Shown here in pieces: positions 32,836 through 41,615 of a stretch of DNA of 64,000 nt. The notes beneath the pieces are model-generated. The model did no database searches and was not told the DNA's origin. It saw only the letters and a program-made list of their open reading frames with translations. The stretch is from NCBI RefSeq assembly GCF_014203665.1, contig NZ_JACHJN010000013.1, forward strand, positions 124,001 to 188,000. The letters run 5' to 3'. The position numbers were made by a program, and so were the translations under genes. Source of the DNA: Saccharothrix tamanrassetensis (lineage in GTDB: Bacteria > Actinomycetota > Actinomycetes > Mycobacteriales > Pseudonocardiaceae). Position 1 is the first letter of the stretch. Each line of letters starts with the position of its first letter.

Positions 32836-34683
32836 GTGAAGGGTGTTCGTCGAGCCGTGGTGCTGGCGGCTCTGGCAACGCTGCCGCTGGGCCTGCTGCC
32901 CGCGGTGGCCTCGGCCGCGCCGGAAGGCCCGGTGTTCAAGGACGGCGAGGCGCAACCCGTCTTCGACGCCAAGGACGTGGTGAAGGAGAGCGTCTGGGTG
33001 CGGGCGCCGGTCGACAGCGACCGCGACGGCCGGGACGACGAGGTCTACACCGAGGTCGTCCGGCAGACCGCCACCGACCGCGGCCTCAAGGTGCCGGTGG
33101 TGTTCTTCAACAGCCCGTACTTCTCCGGCGGCAACGAGGTGGCCAACCACAACGTCGACGTCGAGCTGTACGTGCCCAACCGGCGCGGCGGCCACGACAA
33201 GCGCGACGGGTCGGTGCTGAAGGCCCAGGCGGACGAGCGGATCGCGGCGGCCGTCGGTCCCGACGCCGCTCCCATCACCTCGACGCGGTACGAGGCGTAC
33301 TTCGTCTCGCGCGGATTCGCCGTGGTGTACGCCGAATCGCTCGGCACCGGCAAGTCCAGCGGCTGCCCCACCTCGGGCGGTCGCAACGAGACCATCGGGT
33401 CGAAGTCGGTCATCGACTGGCTCAACGGACGGGCTCCGGCGCGCGACGCGTCCGGCGCCGCCGTCAAGGCCACCTGGTCCACCGGCAAGGTCGGCATGAT
33501 GGGCGTGTCGTACAACGGCACCCTGCCCAACGCCGTGGCGTCGACCGGGGTGGCGGGCCTGGAGGCGATCGTGCCGATCGCGGCCATCTCCAGCTGGTAC
33601 GACTACTACCGCGCGGACGGTGCGGTCGTCGCGCCCGGCACGTACCAGGGCGAGGACCTCGATGTGCTCGCCGAGTACGTCTACACGCGGTCGGACCGGG
33701 AGATCTGCAAGCCGGTGATCGCGGAGGTCGCGCGGAACCAGGACCGGGTGACCGGCGACTACAGCCCGTTCTGGGACGAGCGGAACTACGTCAAGGACGC
33801 CTCCAAGGTCCGTGCGGCGGTGCTCGCCGTGCACGGGCTGAGCGACTGGAACGTCAAGACCAAGCACGTGGCGCAGTGGTACGAAGCGTTGCGGCGCAAC
33901 GGCGTCGAGCACAAGATCTGGCTGCACCAGTCCGGCCACACCGACCCGGACACGCTGCGGTCCGCGGAGTGGCGGCGCACCATCAACAAGTGGTTCAGCC
34001 ACTACCTGTACGGGCTCGACAACGGCATCGAGAAGGAGCCGAAGTCGACCATCCAGCGTGAGGACAGGACGACGTGGGTGGACGAGGCCGACTGGCCCGC
34101 TCCGGGCACGTCGACCGCCCGCTTGTTCCCGTGGGCCGGTGGTTCGTCCAAGGGCGCGCTGCGGTCGTCGGCCGTGCCGGGACGGCCCGTGGTGGAGTCG
34201 CTGCGTGACGACTCGTCCAAGCTCGCCGAAGACCTGGTCGACCTGCCCAGCTCCGGCAACCGGCTGTCCTACGCGACCGGTGCCTCGGCGACGCCGCTGC
34301 GGCTGTCCGGCACGCCGCGGGTGGACCTCGCGGTGTCGTTCGACCGGCCGGCGGCGAACGTGACGGCGCTGCTGGTGGATCGTGCGCCGGACGGGACCAG
34401 CCACGTGATCACGCGTGGGTGGACCGACCCGCAGAACCGCAACAACCCGTCGAGGACGAAGCCGATCACGCCGGGGCACCAGTACCGGATCGAGGTCGAG
34501 TTGCAGCCGCAGGACTACGTCGTGCCCGCCGGGCACTCGCTGGAGTTCGTGGTGATCTCCAGTGACTACGACTACACGCTGCGGCCCAAGCCGGGTGCGG
34601 GGCTGTCCGTCGACCTGACGTCCACGGTGGTGGAACTCCCCGTGGTCGGCGGCCCGGCGGCGCTGCGCCGTTCGATTGGTTAG
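32836..34683 (+). CDS. Secreted X-Pro dipeptidyl-peptidase / CocE-type S15 hydrolase
   Basis: 615 residues from GTG 32836. Signal peptide (VKGVRRAVVLAALATLPLG...) with cleavage after ASA. Catalytic Ser in GMMGVSYNGTLPN, Asp probably in HGLSDWNVK, His in HQSGHTDP. C-terminal PepX_C beta-sandwich. Streptomyces members are exported Xaa-Pro or tripeptidyl aminopeptidases. The start is preceded by GGGGGAA; an upstream frame of 207 bp is discarded since it lacks an export signal at its start. Confidence 0.9.
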   Translation: MKGVRRAVVLAALATLPLGLLPAVASAAPEGPVFKDGEAQPVFDAKDVVKESVWVRAPVDSDRDGRDDEVYTEVVRQTATDRGLKVPVVFFNSPYFSGGNEVANHNVDVELYVPNRRGGHDKRDGSVLKAQADERIAAAVGPDAAPITSTRYEAYFVSRGFAVVYAESLGTGKSSGCPTSGGRNETIGSKSVIDWLNGRAPARDASGAAVKATWSTGKVGMMGVSYNGTLPNAVASTGVAGLEAIVPIAAISSWYDYYRADGAVVAPGTYQGEDLDVLAEYVYTRSDREICKPVIAEVARNQDRVTGDYSPFWDERNYVKDASKVRAAVLAVHGLSDWNVKTKHVAQWYEALRRNGVEHKIWLHQSGHTDPDTLRSAEWRRTINKWFSHYLYGLDNGIEKEPKSTIQREDRTTWVDEADWPAPGTSTARLFPWAGGSSKGALRSSAVPGRPVVESLRDDSSKLAEDLVDLPSSGNRLSYATGASATPLRLSGTPRVDLAVSFDRPAANVTALLVDRAPDGTSHVITRGWTDPQNRNNPSRTKPITPGHQYRIEVELQPQDYVVPAGHSLEFVVISSDYDYTLRPKPGAGLSVDLTSTVVELPVVGGPAALRRSIG

Positions 34684-34776
34684 TGACAAATTCACCAACT
34701 GACTACCTGGTGAGTATTCCACCTGACAACTGGATGTGGTCCGATCGCCACACCCAGTCGTCAAGGAGGTCGGTAG

Positions 34777-35532
34777 ATGCGCCGCTTGCTCGCCACGGTC
34801 CTCGCCGCGCCGCTGTTCGGTCTCGCTCTCACGCAGGGCGAGGCCGCGGCGGCGCCGAACTTCCAGCTCCCGTTCCCGTGTAACCAGGTGTGGGACGGCC
34901 AGACCCGGACGAACCACAGCCCCGCGAACTCGGTGGACTTCAACCGCGCGAACGACGACGGCGACCCGGTCGTCGCGTCGGCTGCGGGCACCGTGACCAG
35001 GGTCGCGAACGAGGGCAGCACCAGCTACGGCCGGTGGGTCGAGATCGACCACGGCGGCGGCTGGCGGACCCGGTACGCGCACCTGTCCGCGCAACGGGTG
35101 AGCGTCGGGCAGTCCGTGCGGCTCGTGCAGCAGATCGGCAACGTCGGCACCACGGGCGGATCGACGGGCCCGCACCTGCACTACGAGCAGAGGCTCAACG
35201 GCGCGGACCAGAAGGCCGTGTTCAACGGTGCCCAGGCGTACTACTGGGGGACGCGCAGCTACACGAGTCGCAACTCGTGCAGCGGTGTGACCGGGACCGT
35301 GGGGACCGACACCGGCGCGGCGGTCACCGTGCGCTCCGGTCCGGGGACCAGCTACGCGGCCGTGGGGTCCGTGGCCAGCGGCTCCACCGTGACGATCCGC
35401 TGCCAGGCCAAGGGGCAGTCGGTCACCGGCAAGTACGGCACCACCAGCCTGTGGGACCGGATCGGGTCCGGGTACATCTCCGACGCGTACGTGTATACGG
35501 GCTCTGACGGTCGGGTCGCGCCCTCCTGCTGA
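34777..35532 (+). CDS. Secreted M23 peptidase with SH3-like domain
   Basis: 251 residues. Signal peptide MRRLLATVLAAPLFG... with cleavage near AAA. LytM/LasA-type core: N-terminal His-Asp site in NHSPANSVDFNR and the HxH in GPHLHYEQ. The C-terminal 80 residues form an SH3-like region (AVTVRSGPGTSYAAVGS...). It should cut peptidoglycan cross-bridges outside the cell. AAGGAGG site upstream. Followed by a classic terminator. Confidence 0.92.
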   Translation: MRRLLATVLAAPLFGLALTQGEAAAAPNFQLPFPCNQVWDGQTRTNHSPANSVDFNRANDDGDPVVASAAGTVTRVANEGSTSYGRWVEIDHGGGWRTRYAHLSAQRVSVGQSVRLVQQIGNVGTTGGSTGPHLHYEQRLNGADQKAVFNGAQAYYWGTRSYTSRNSCSGVTGTVGTDTGAAVTVRSGPGTSYAAVGSVASGSTVTIRCQAKGQSVTGKYGTTSLWDRIGSGYISDAYVYTGSDGRVAPSC

Positions 35533-35544
35533 TTTTCTCTGCCG

Positions 35545-35585
35545 CTCCCCCCTTGTGCACTGCGTAAGGGGGGAGTTGTTTTCTT
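35545..35585 (+). terminator. Rho-independent terminator after M23 gene
   Basis: CTCCCCCCTT (35545-35554) pairs perfectly with AAGGGGGGAG (35566-35575), followed by TTGTTTTCTT. The best T-tract in the window. Confidence 0.93.
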
Positions 35586-35713
35586 ATGTGGTTCGTATAC
35601 GCGTCCGCTACGGGCTTGTCTGTCGGTTCCACGAATGGGTGACGCCGCCGAGTTGTCCACATATCGGAGAGCGCAGGTGGCACTCCGGCAAATCCAAGTC
35701 CAAGATCGACCCC

Positions 35714-37288
35714 ATGACATCCCTCACCAAATCCGGCGGCCGGCTCCGCACTCCGGGCGACCTGATCGCCGCACTGCCGTACCTGATCGGATTCCACCCC
35801 GTCGATTCCCTGATCCTGATCCTGCTGCAAGGAGGGTTGATCGCCCAGACGCTCCGGATCGACCTGCCGCACACGCGCAACGACCGCAGGGTCGCCGACG
35901 AACTCGCCATGCCGTTGCGGGGCCACCCCGACCTCCGGGTGGTCGCGCTGGTCATCGGCGGCGGACGCGGCGACCCACCCGAAGACCTGCCCCGGGAACA
36001 CCTCGTGGCGCACCTGGAGGCGTCGTTGGCGTACGCGGGCGTCCCCGTGACCTGCTCGATCTGGTGCCCGGCCACCGCCAAGGGCTCCCGGTGGGTGAGC
36101 TACCACGACCTCGGCGACACCGGGACGGTCCCGGACCCGACCACCACCGCCGTAGCCGCGAAGTCCGTGGTCCAGGGCTTCGTGACGCACCGGGACCGCG
36201 CGGCCCTGGCCGCCACCCTCGCCCCGGACCCGGCCGAAGCCCTGACCCGCCGGTCCGCCCTGCTCGACCAGCTGGCCGCCGAGGCCGAAGCCCACGACTA
36301 CGACGACCCGAGAACCATGCTCCGCCACCGGAACCTGGTCCGAGCCGAGGTGGCGAGGACAAAGGACCGGGCCCGCCCGCTGACCGACCAGGAGATAGCG
36401 AATCTCGCATACGCGTTGTCCGACCTCTGGGTGCGGGACGCCAGCCTGGCCGACGCGATCGGCGAACACGCCATCGCCGCCGAACGCCTGTGGACCGAAC
36501 TCACCCGTGCGACACCGCACCCGGAAATGGCCGAACCGGCGGCGCTGCTGGCGTTCTCGGCTTACATCCGGGGGGATGGCGCACTGGCCTTGATGGCACT
36601 GGACCGGGCCCAGGAAGCCCTACCCGGCCACCGCCTGTCCGTGCTGCTGCGCACGGCGCTGGAAAACGGAATGTCACCGACAACGGTCCGAGAACTGGCG
36701 GAACGAGCCGCCGGCGCCCCTTGGTTCCCCACCGAGGAAGACCTGAGCCCCGACACCCCGGTCGACGACACCTCAGCCGGCGACATCCCGAGCGGTCACA
36801 CCTCGGTCGGCGACACGCCGATCGGTGACGATCCGGCCCGCAGCGATCCGGCCGCTGACGATCCGGCGCGCGACGGCCCGGCTCACGACGGCCCGGCTCA
36901 CGACGGCCCGGCTCACGACGGCCCGGCTCACGACGATCCATCCCACGACGGCCCGGTCCACGACGATCCATCCCACGACAGCTCGGCCCGCGACGATCTC
37001 GCCTCCGACGACTCGGCTGCCGAAGACTCGGCCCGCGCCGACCGGGCAGGCGCCGACCGGGATGTAGCCGCCACAGGCACTCCCGACCCGGACCACAGCG
37101 AGGGAGGTCCCGTCGCCACAACCTCCCCGGACACAGCCGCTCCCGACCGCCGCGCCCTCAACTCAGACGACACCACCACCGCCGGCACCACCAGCGCCCC
37201 GCCCGCGTGCGCCCCGTCCACAGACGTCCTCCCCGCCGCCGGCGACCGCCCAACCGACGACCTCGACCGAGAGGAGAAGACCGGCTGA
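35714..37288 (+). CDS. DUF4192 protein with a pentapeptide-repeat tail
   Basis: 524 residues. DUF4192 core at about 8-345: LRTPGDLIAALPYLIGFHPVDSLILILL at the N-terminus and LLAFSAYIRGDGALALMALDRA. The C-terminal 175 residues are a low-complexity acidic region; 371-445 is a repeat of D-(D/G)-P-A-H/R encoded by 15-bp units, including four identical ones at 36871-36930. The start is ATG 35714, where the DUF4192 domain begins. Function unknown, though the family is widespread in Actinobacteria. The tail is probably disordered. Confidence 0.88.
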   Translation: MTSLTKSGGRLRTPGDLIAALPYLIGFHPVDSLILILLQGGLIAQTLRIDLPHTRNDRRVADELAMPLRGHPDLRVVALVIGGGRGDPPEDLPREHLVAHLEASLAYAGVPVTCSIWCPATAKGSRWVSYHDLGDTGTVPDPTTTAVAAKSVVQGFVTHRDRAALAATLAPDPAEALTRRSALLDQLAAEAEAHDYDDPRTMLRHRNLVRAEVARTKDRARPLTDQEIANLAYALSDLWVRDASLADAIGEHAIAAERLWTELTRATPHPEMAEPAALLAFSAYIRGDGALALMALDRAQEALPGHRLSVLLRTALENGMSPTTVRELAERAAGAPWFPTEEDLSPDTPVDDTSAGDIPSGHTSVGDTPIGDDPARSDPAADDPARDGPAHDGPAHDGPAHDGPAHDDPSHDGPVHDDPSHDSSARDDLASDDSAAEDSARADRAGADRDVAATGTPDPDHSEGGPVATTSPDTAAPDRRALNSDDTTTAGTTSAPPACAPSTDVLPAAGDRPTDDLDREEKTG

Positions 37289-37296
37289 CACACCGA

Positions 37297-37433
37297 GCGC
37301 GCAGCCTTTGCGGCGCATCCGCCCATGGAACCGGGGCAACCCTGGTCACCTTCACCGGCGCGGCGGTCGTGAGTACCGGCGGCGTTCCCTCTTACCGAGC
37401 GCGGTTTCCGCGAACCGGGAGCGGAAGCCGGGG
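37297..37433 (+). pseudogene. N-terminal scrap resembling a sirtuin
   Basis: Downstream of the DUF4192 gene, codons 37327-37407 read GATLVTFTGAAVVSTGGVPSYR, close to the NAD-binding opening of Sir2 deacetylases (TGAGxS..SGIPDFR). The reading frame then runs straight into the IS110 remnant at 37434. No start codon in a good context and no remaining Sir2 body were found on the far side. Weakly supported: the match is short and one glycine is changed. Confidence 0.4.
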
Positions 37434-38276
37434 GTGTCCCTATGTGGTTGTCAAGCCGCAGCAGGGGTGGGAGCGGGTCGGGTTGTCGGTCGTGGGTTTT
37501 GATGCAGGTATGGCGGACAGGACGTCGCAGCGTCGTCGGGCCAGGCGGATCGGGGCGTTGTGTTTCTTCTCCTCGTCGCGTTTGCGCTGGTAGTAGGCGC
37601 GGCTGGTCGGGTCGGAGTGGGCTGCGAAGGCGGCGAGGAAGAACGCGCTTCGAGCTTGCGGTTGCCGGTCCGCGCCGGATGCTCGCCCTTGATCGACGAG
37701 CCGGAGCGGCGGGTGACCGGGACGAGACGGTGCGCATCAAGCATCCCCTCGACCTCGTCGGCGACGCTTATGCGTTGGTGGAGAACGGTTTTGAGGCTGT
37801 CGGCGAGCCTGGGCAGGACCGTGTCGGCGGCCGTGGTGCCGGGAACGGTCACGGTCTGCTCGTCCAGGGCGGTCCAAATCTGCTCGACCAGTCTGTCGCC
37901 CATGCGGGGTGGATGCCGGTGAGCAGGTCGCGGATGCGGTTGGAGATGCGGGTGGCCTCGCGGCCAGGTCGTCGTTCGAAGCCGCCCAGCACGCCGAGTT
38001 CGGCCAGTGTCTCGTCGCCGGTGTCGACCGCGCGCAGGGTGTGGGGCAGGGTTCGGGCGGCGTCGGCGATGACGTGGGCGTCGCGCAGTCGTTTCCGGTG
38101 GCGTCCAGGGCGACGGCGTGGTGTTCGCCCTCGCCCACGTCCAGGCCGAGGAACACCTGGTAGCCGCTGGTCATGCCGGGTGTCTTCCGTCTCGTGCGGT
38201 GTGGTCGCGGGTCGGGCATCGTCGGCCGGCAGCCACGTTACGACGAGATCTACCCAAAGGTGGCCGTGTCCCTATG
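37434..38276 (-). mobile_element. Decayed IS110-family insertion sequence
   Basis: An 843-bp stretch bounded by an 11-bp direct repeat GTGTCCCTATG (37434-37444 and 38266-38276). It contains transposase fragments (see next entry). Full IS110 elements are about 1.3-1.5 kb, so roughly a third is missing. About 100 bp of non-coding DNA (38175-38276) precedes the transposase start, where the guide (bridge) RNA of IS110 elements is normally encoded. Confidence 0.75.
37450..38174 (-). pseudogene. IS110 transposase fragments (DEDD, frameshifted, deleted)
   Basis: Start MTSGYQVFLGLDVGEGEHHAVALDATG matches the IS110 DEDD N-terminus with catalytic Asp in GLDVG. After about 30 codons the frame jumps: another frame reads AHVIADAARTLPHTLRAVDTGDE, part of the DEDD domain. 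A second jump follows at about 37905 to ALDEQTVTVPGTTAADTVLPRLADSL. The Tnp20 segment PVTRRSGSSIKGEHPARTGNRKL appears fused directly after LDAHRL, missing about 50 residues, and the C-terminus (SDPTSRAYYQRKRDEEKKHNA) lies in a further frame. Dead gene. Confidence 0.8.
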
Positions 38277-38425
38277 AGCGGTCCGGCGATGCCACCGGGT
38301 CCGGTGACACCACCACCCCCGGGTCATGCGTTCGACTGGGGGCGTAAGTCATGCCGGACCCGGCGACCACAGCTTCTTGATCAGAACCCACGAAGAAGGT
38401 AACGGGGCCGTTAGGGTCCGGAGAT

Positions 38426-39169
38426 GTGGGGGAGCGAGAGATCGTCGTCGGTGGTGGGCGAGTGGTGCGGCCGGCCGGGTGGTGGACTCCGGTGGTCCAT
38501 GCGTTCCTGGAGTACCTGCACAGCGTCGGCTTCGACCGGGTTCCGAAGCCGCTCGGGTTGACCGGGAGTCGGGAGGTGTTGACGCACATCCCGGGCGACT
38601 CCGGGGCTGATGGGTGGGCGCGGGTCGTTCCGGATGAGGGGCTGCGGGGGTTTGCCCGGCTGTTGCGGGATTTCCACGAGGCGTCGCGGGGGTTCGTGGT
38701 GCCCGAAGACGCGGCGTGGGCACTGCCTGCCGACGTGACGGGCGGCGTGGTGTGCCACGGTGATTTCGGGCCGTGGAACGTGGTCTGGGACGGGCTGGTG
38801 CCGGTGGGGTTGTTGGACTTCGACTTCGCCCGGCCCGGTGACCCGTTGGACGACGTGGCGTACGCGCTGGAGTTCGTCGCGCCGTTCCGGAGCGACGAAG
38901 AGGCCGTGCGGTGGCTCGGGTTCGCGGGGCCGCCGGACCGGTGGAGCCGGATCGAAATCTTCGCCGAGGCGTACGGGCTCTCGGACACCGGTGGTTTGGT
39001 CGACGCCGTCGTCCGGCGGCAGGAGCAGACCATCCGGGACGTCGAATCGCTCGCCCGGCACGGGGTCGAGCCTCAGCGGTCCTGGGTGGACGGTGGGGTG
39101 CTGGACGACCTTCGCGGCAAGGTCGAGTGGAGTCGGGCCAATCGGGAGCTGTTCGGTGGTCTGTCGTGA
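38426..39169 (+). CDS. APH-family phosphotransferase
   Basis: 247 residues. Kinase-like catalytic loop VVCHGDFGPWNVVWDG (Brenner motif with Asp and Asn) and the metal-binding GLLDFDFARPGDPLDDVAY. The N-terminal lobe is short and no clear nucleotide-anchor lysine is visible, as in some sugar/choline or aminoglycoside kinase relatives. Function could be small-molecule kinase or drug modification; not decidable. GTG start. Its stop lies in the first of four 18-bp tandem repeats. Confidence 0.82.
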   Translation: MGEREIVVGGGRVVRPAGWWTPVVHAFLEYLHSVGFDRVPKPLGLTGSREVLTHIPGDSGADGWARVVPDEGLRGFARLLRDFHEASRGFVVPEDAAWALPADVTGGVVCHGDFGPWNVVWDGLVPVGLLDFDFARPGDPLDDVAYALEFVAPFRSDEEAVRWLGFAGPPDRWSRIEIFAEAYGLSDTGGLVDAVVRRQEQTIRDVESLARHGVEPQRSWVDGGVLDDLRGKVEWSRANRELFGGLS

Positions 39170-39232
39170 TCCGGCGGCCTGTCGTGAACCTGCGGGCTGT
39201 GGTGAACCGGTGGGCTGTCGTGATCCGGCACG
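39161..39232. repeat. Four 18-bp tandem repeats over a stop codon
   Basis: Units start at 39161, 39179, 39197 and 39215, each beginning CTGTsGTGA. The phosphotransferase TGA is in the first unit; each later unit also carries an in-frame TGA. Units differ at several positions. A replication-slippage expansion of the gene end is likely. Confidence 0.7.
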
Positions 39233-39356
39233 TTGCGGGACGTCGGTCGCAATCGTTGCACCGCAACCGCGCACCCCGCACGAGCACCGACCGGCCGCCT
39301 GGCACACCAGCCCTGGGACGTCGGCCTGTCGGTGCTCAAGGCCTGACGTAGCCCCA

Positions 39357-39538
39357 CCGGGCCCGGGACGAGTCCCGGGCCCGGGACGAGTCCCGGGCCC
39401 GGCCGGGTGACCTCGGTGTGACGGCCGTGCGACGCACATCCTCAACCGGCCGGCAACGCGGTCCGACCCGGCGCCGAACAGTCCACAGTGGACCGGTGTG
39501 TCGGCTCGGGAGGGGCGATTGGGTGCACCGCCCCTCCC
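39357..39538. repeat. Palindromic tandem repeat and terminator hairpin
   Basis: Two exact copies of the 18-bp unit GGGCCCGGGACGAGTCCC (39359-39376, 39377-39394) plus 8 bp of a third; each unit is itself nearly palindromic. Downstream, GGGAGGGGCG (39508-39517) pairs with CGCCCCTCCC (39529-39538), a probable terminator for the S9 peptidase gene ending at 39582. A 13-bp palindrome GTCCACAGTGGAC is at 39481-39493. This gap (39170-39581) shows no gene. Confidence 0.7.
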
Positions 39539-39581
39539 TAGCCGGCCATAGCGGTGTCGGGCGGCTGGACGGGTCGCGCGG

Positions 39582-41615
39582 CTAGAGGAGGTCCGGGCGG
39601 TGCCAGGGCTCGTCCAGGACGTGTTGAGCCAGGAAGGAGAAGATCGTCTCGTACCAGACCTTCGCGTTGCCGGGGGTCAGGATCCAGTGGTTCTCGGTCG
39701 GGAAGTACAGGAACTTCGCCGGTACGCCGTGGCGCACCAGGTCGAAGTAGAGCCGCTGCCCTTCGCCGATCGGAACCCGGTAGTCCTTGTCCCCGTGGAT
39801 CACCAGCATCGGGGTCTTGATGTCGGCCACCCTCAGGTGCGGTGAGTTCGCCCTCACCCGTTCCTGCTGCCGGAGGGGGTCGCCCATCTCGCGGATCCAG
39901 TAGTACGAGTCGTCCGTGCTCCCGGTGAACGCGTCCAGGTGCCACAGCGACGCGTGGGTCACGATGGCCTTGAAGCGGTCGGTCTGGGTCGCGATCCAGT
40001 TCGCCATGTACCCGCCGAACGAGCCGCCCATGGCGGCCGTGCGGCTGTCGTCGATGTCGTCGCGGCGCACGGCCACGTCGGTGATCGCCATCAGGTCCGT
40101 GTACGGCTCGGCGCCCCAGCTGCCCCAGCCCGCCTCGATGAACTCCGGGCCGTAGCCGGTGGACAGCGCCGGGTCCGGCGACAGGACGGCGTAGCCGCGC
40201 GCGGCCATCAGCCACGGGTTCCAGCGCCAGCTCCAGCTGTTCGCGCTCATCACCGGGCCGCCGTGCACCCACAGCAGCAGCGGCGCGGGCTGCTCCGGGG
40301 AGCAGCCGGTCGGCAGCACCAGCCAGGCGCGGACGGTGCGGCCGTCGGCGACCACCGTCTCGATCTCGGTCAGGGTGCCCGGCAGGGACTCGACCACGCC
40401 CGGTGCGGGCAGCGGCACGGCCCGCTGGTCGGGCTCCGCCAACTCCAGGCGCACGGGCTGCGGGGAGTGGTCGAACGCGTTGCGCAGCGCGTAGACGTGG
40501 TCCGCGCCGACCTGCACGTCGTTGTACGCGCCGGTCGCGGTCAGCTTGATCAGGTCGCCGGACGCCAGGTCCAGCCGCCAGATGGGCTGGTGGCCGCGGT
40601 GGGAGCTGGTGAAGTACACCGCTGCGCCGTCCGGGCTGACCACCGGGTGCTCGGCTTCCTCGGCGAAGTCCGGCGCGAGTTCGGTGATCGTGCCGTCCAG
40701 GGAGATCCGCACCAGCGCGTTGCGCCACGGCCGGTCCGGCGTCGAGTCGTACGTGCGGATCGCGATCACGCCGGACGAGTCGGGCAGGAACGTGGCCTGG
40801 GCGAACGAGTGCCCGTCGACGTCCGCGAGCACCCGGCTCGACGTGCCGTCCGCCGCCGACAGCCGCAGCCGGACCCGCGCGCCGTAGTACGCGCTCACGT
40901 CGACCCGCTCGGTGTGCACGACCCACCGGCCGTCCGGGCTGATCGCCGCGGAGTCGTCCAGCCTGGTGGCCGCCTCCGGCGTCAGGTCGACCAGGTCCGC
41001 CGGGTCCAGGCGTTCACCCGCCGGGTCGAACGACCCGGTGAGCAGCCTGGGGTAGGTCGGGCCGAGGTCGGCGTCCCAGTACCGGATCGGGTACGACTCG
41101 TACAGGATCGCGGTGACGCCGGCGTCCTCGCGGGACTTGCGCAGCTCCTCGTCGGACTCGCCGAACTCCGCGGTCGGGTGCGCGCCGGCGGTGAGCAGCA
41201 GCGCCCCGGTGTCACGGGCCACCGCCAGCCGTTCCACGCCGCCGGTCGGGCGGAGCAGTTCGCGGGCCTCGCCGACCTCGGGCAGCAGCCACAGCGCGGT
41301 CTTGTCCTTCGCCTTGCCCCCGTTGGGCTTCGCCTCCTGGTCGGGGCGGGCGGACAGGAACAGCAGCGAGCCGTCCGGGGTGAACGCCGGGCTCGACTCG
41401 CCCTTCGCGGCCCGGGTCAGCCGGCGCGCCGGGCGCTCGCCCGCCGGGTCGACCTCCCACAGCGCGCCCTGCCAAGTCTTGCCGTCCGGGGACAGCTCCG
41501 ACACCACCGTCACCAGCCGGGTGCCGTCGGGGGACAGGGCCAGCGAGCCCAACCGGGGCAGCGCGTTGAACGCGGACAGGTCGGCGAAGTCGCCGGCCTG
41601 GATCTTGCCGCTCAT
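39582..41615 (-). CDS. S9-family prolyl oligopeptidase-type peptidase
   Basis: 677 residues from ATG 41615. Beta-propeller domain over about 1-410 (repeated SPDG turns such as LALSPDGTRL and AISPDGRWV) and a C-terminal alpha/beta-hydrolase catalytic domain. Ser in GGSFGGYMANW, Asp in HGDKDYRVP, His in TENHWI. No signal peptide, so cytosolic. It follows galE by TGATG overlap with AGGAGG upstream. Probable acyl-peptide hydrolase class. Its link with galactose genes is positional only. Confidence 0.9.
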   Translation of the reverse strand: MSGKIQAGDFADLSAFNALPRLGSLALSPDGTRLVTVVSELSPDGKTWQGALWEVDPAGERPARRLTRAAKGESSPAFTPDGSLLFLSARPDQEAKPNGGKAKDKTALWLLPEVGEARELLRPTGGVERLAVARDTGALLLTAGAHPTAEFGESDEELRKSREDAGVTAILYESYPIRYWDADLGPTYPRLLTGSFDPAGERLDPADLVDLTPEAATRLDDSAAISPDGRWVVHTERVDVSAYYGARVRLRLSAADGTSSRVLADVDGHSFAQATFLPDSSGVIAIRTYDSTPDRPWRNALVRISLDGTITELAPDFAEEAEHPVVSPDGAAVYFTSSHRGHQPIWRLDLASGDLIKLTATGAYNDVQVGADHVYALRNAFDHSPQPVRLELAEPDQRAVPLPAPGVVESLPGTLTEIETVVADGRTVRAWLVLPTGCSPEQPAPLLLWVHGGPVMSANSWSWRWNPWLMAARGYAVLSPDPALSTGYGPEFIEAGWGSWGAEPYTDLMAITDVAVRRDDIDDSRTAAMGGSFGGYMANWIATQTDRFKAIVTHASLWHLDAFTGSTDDSYYWIREMGDPLRQQERVRANSPHLRVADIKTPMLVIHGDKDYRVPIGEGQRLYFDLVRHGVPAKFLYFPTENHWILTPGNAKVWYETIFSFLAQHVLDEPWHRPDLL

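Noticed and set aside
35653..35661. TTGTCCACA, a DnaA-box consensus
   Set aside because: A single box, with no cluster and no dnaA/dnaN or AT-rich unwinding region nearby. Not an origin.
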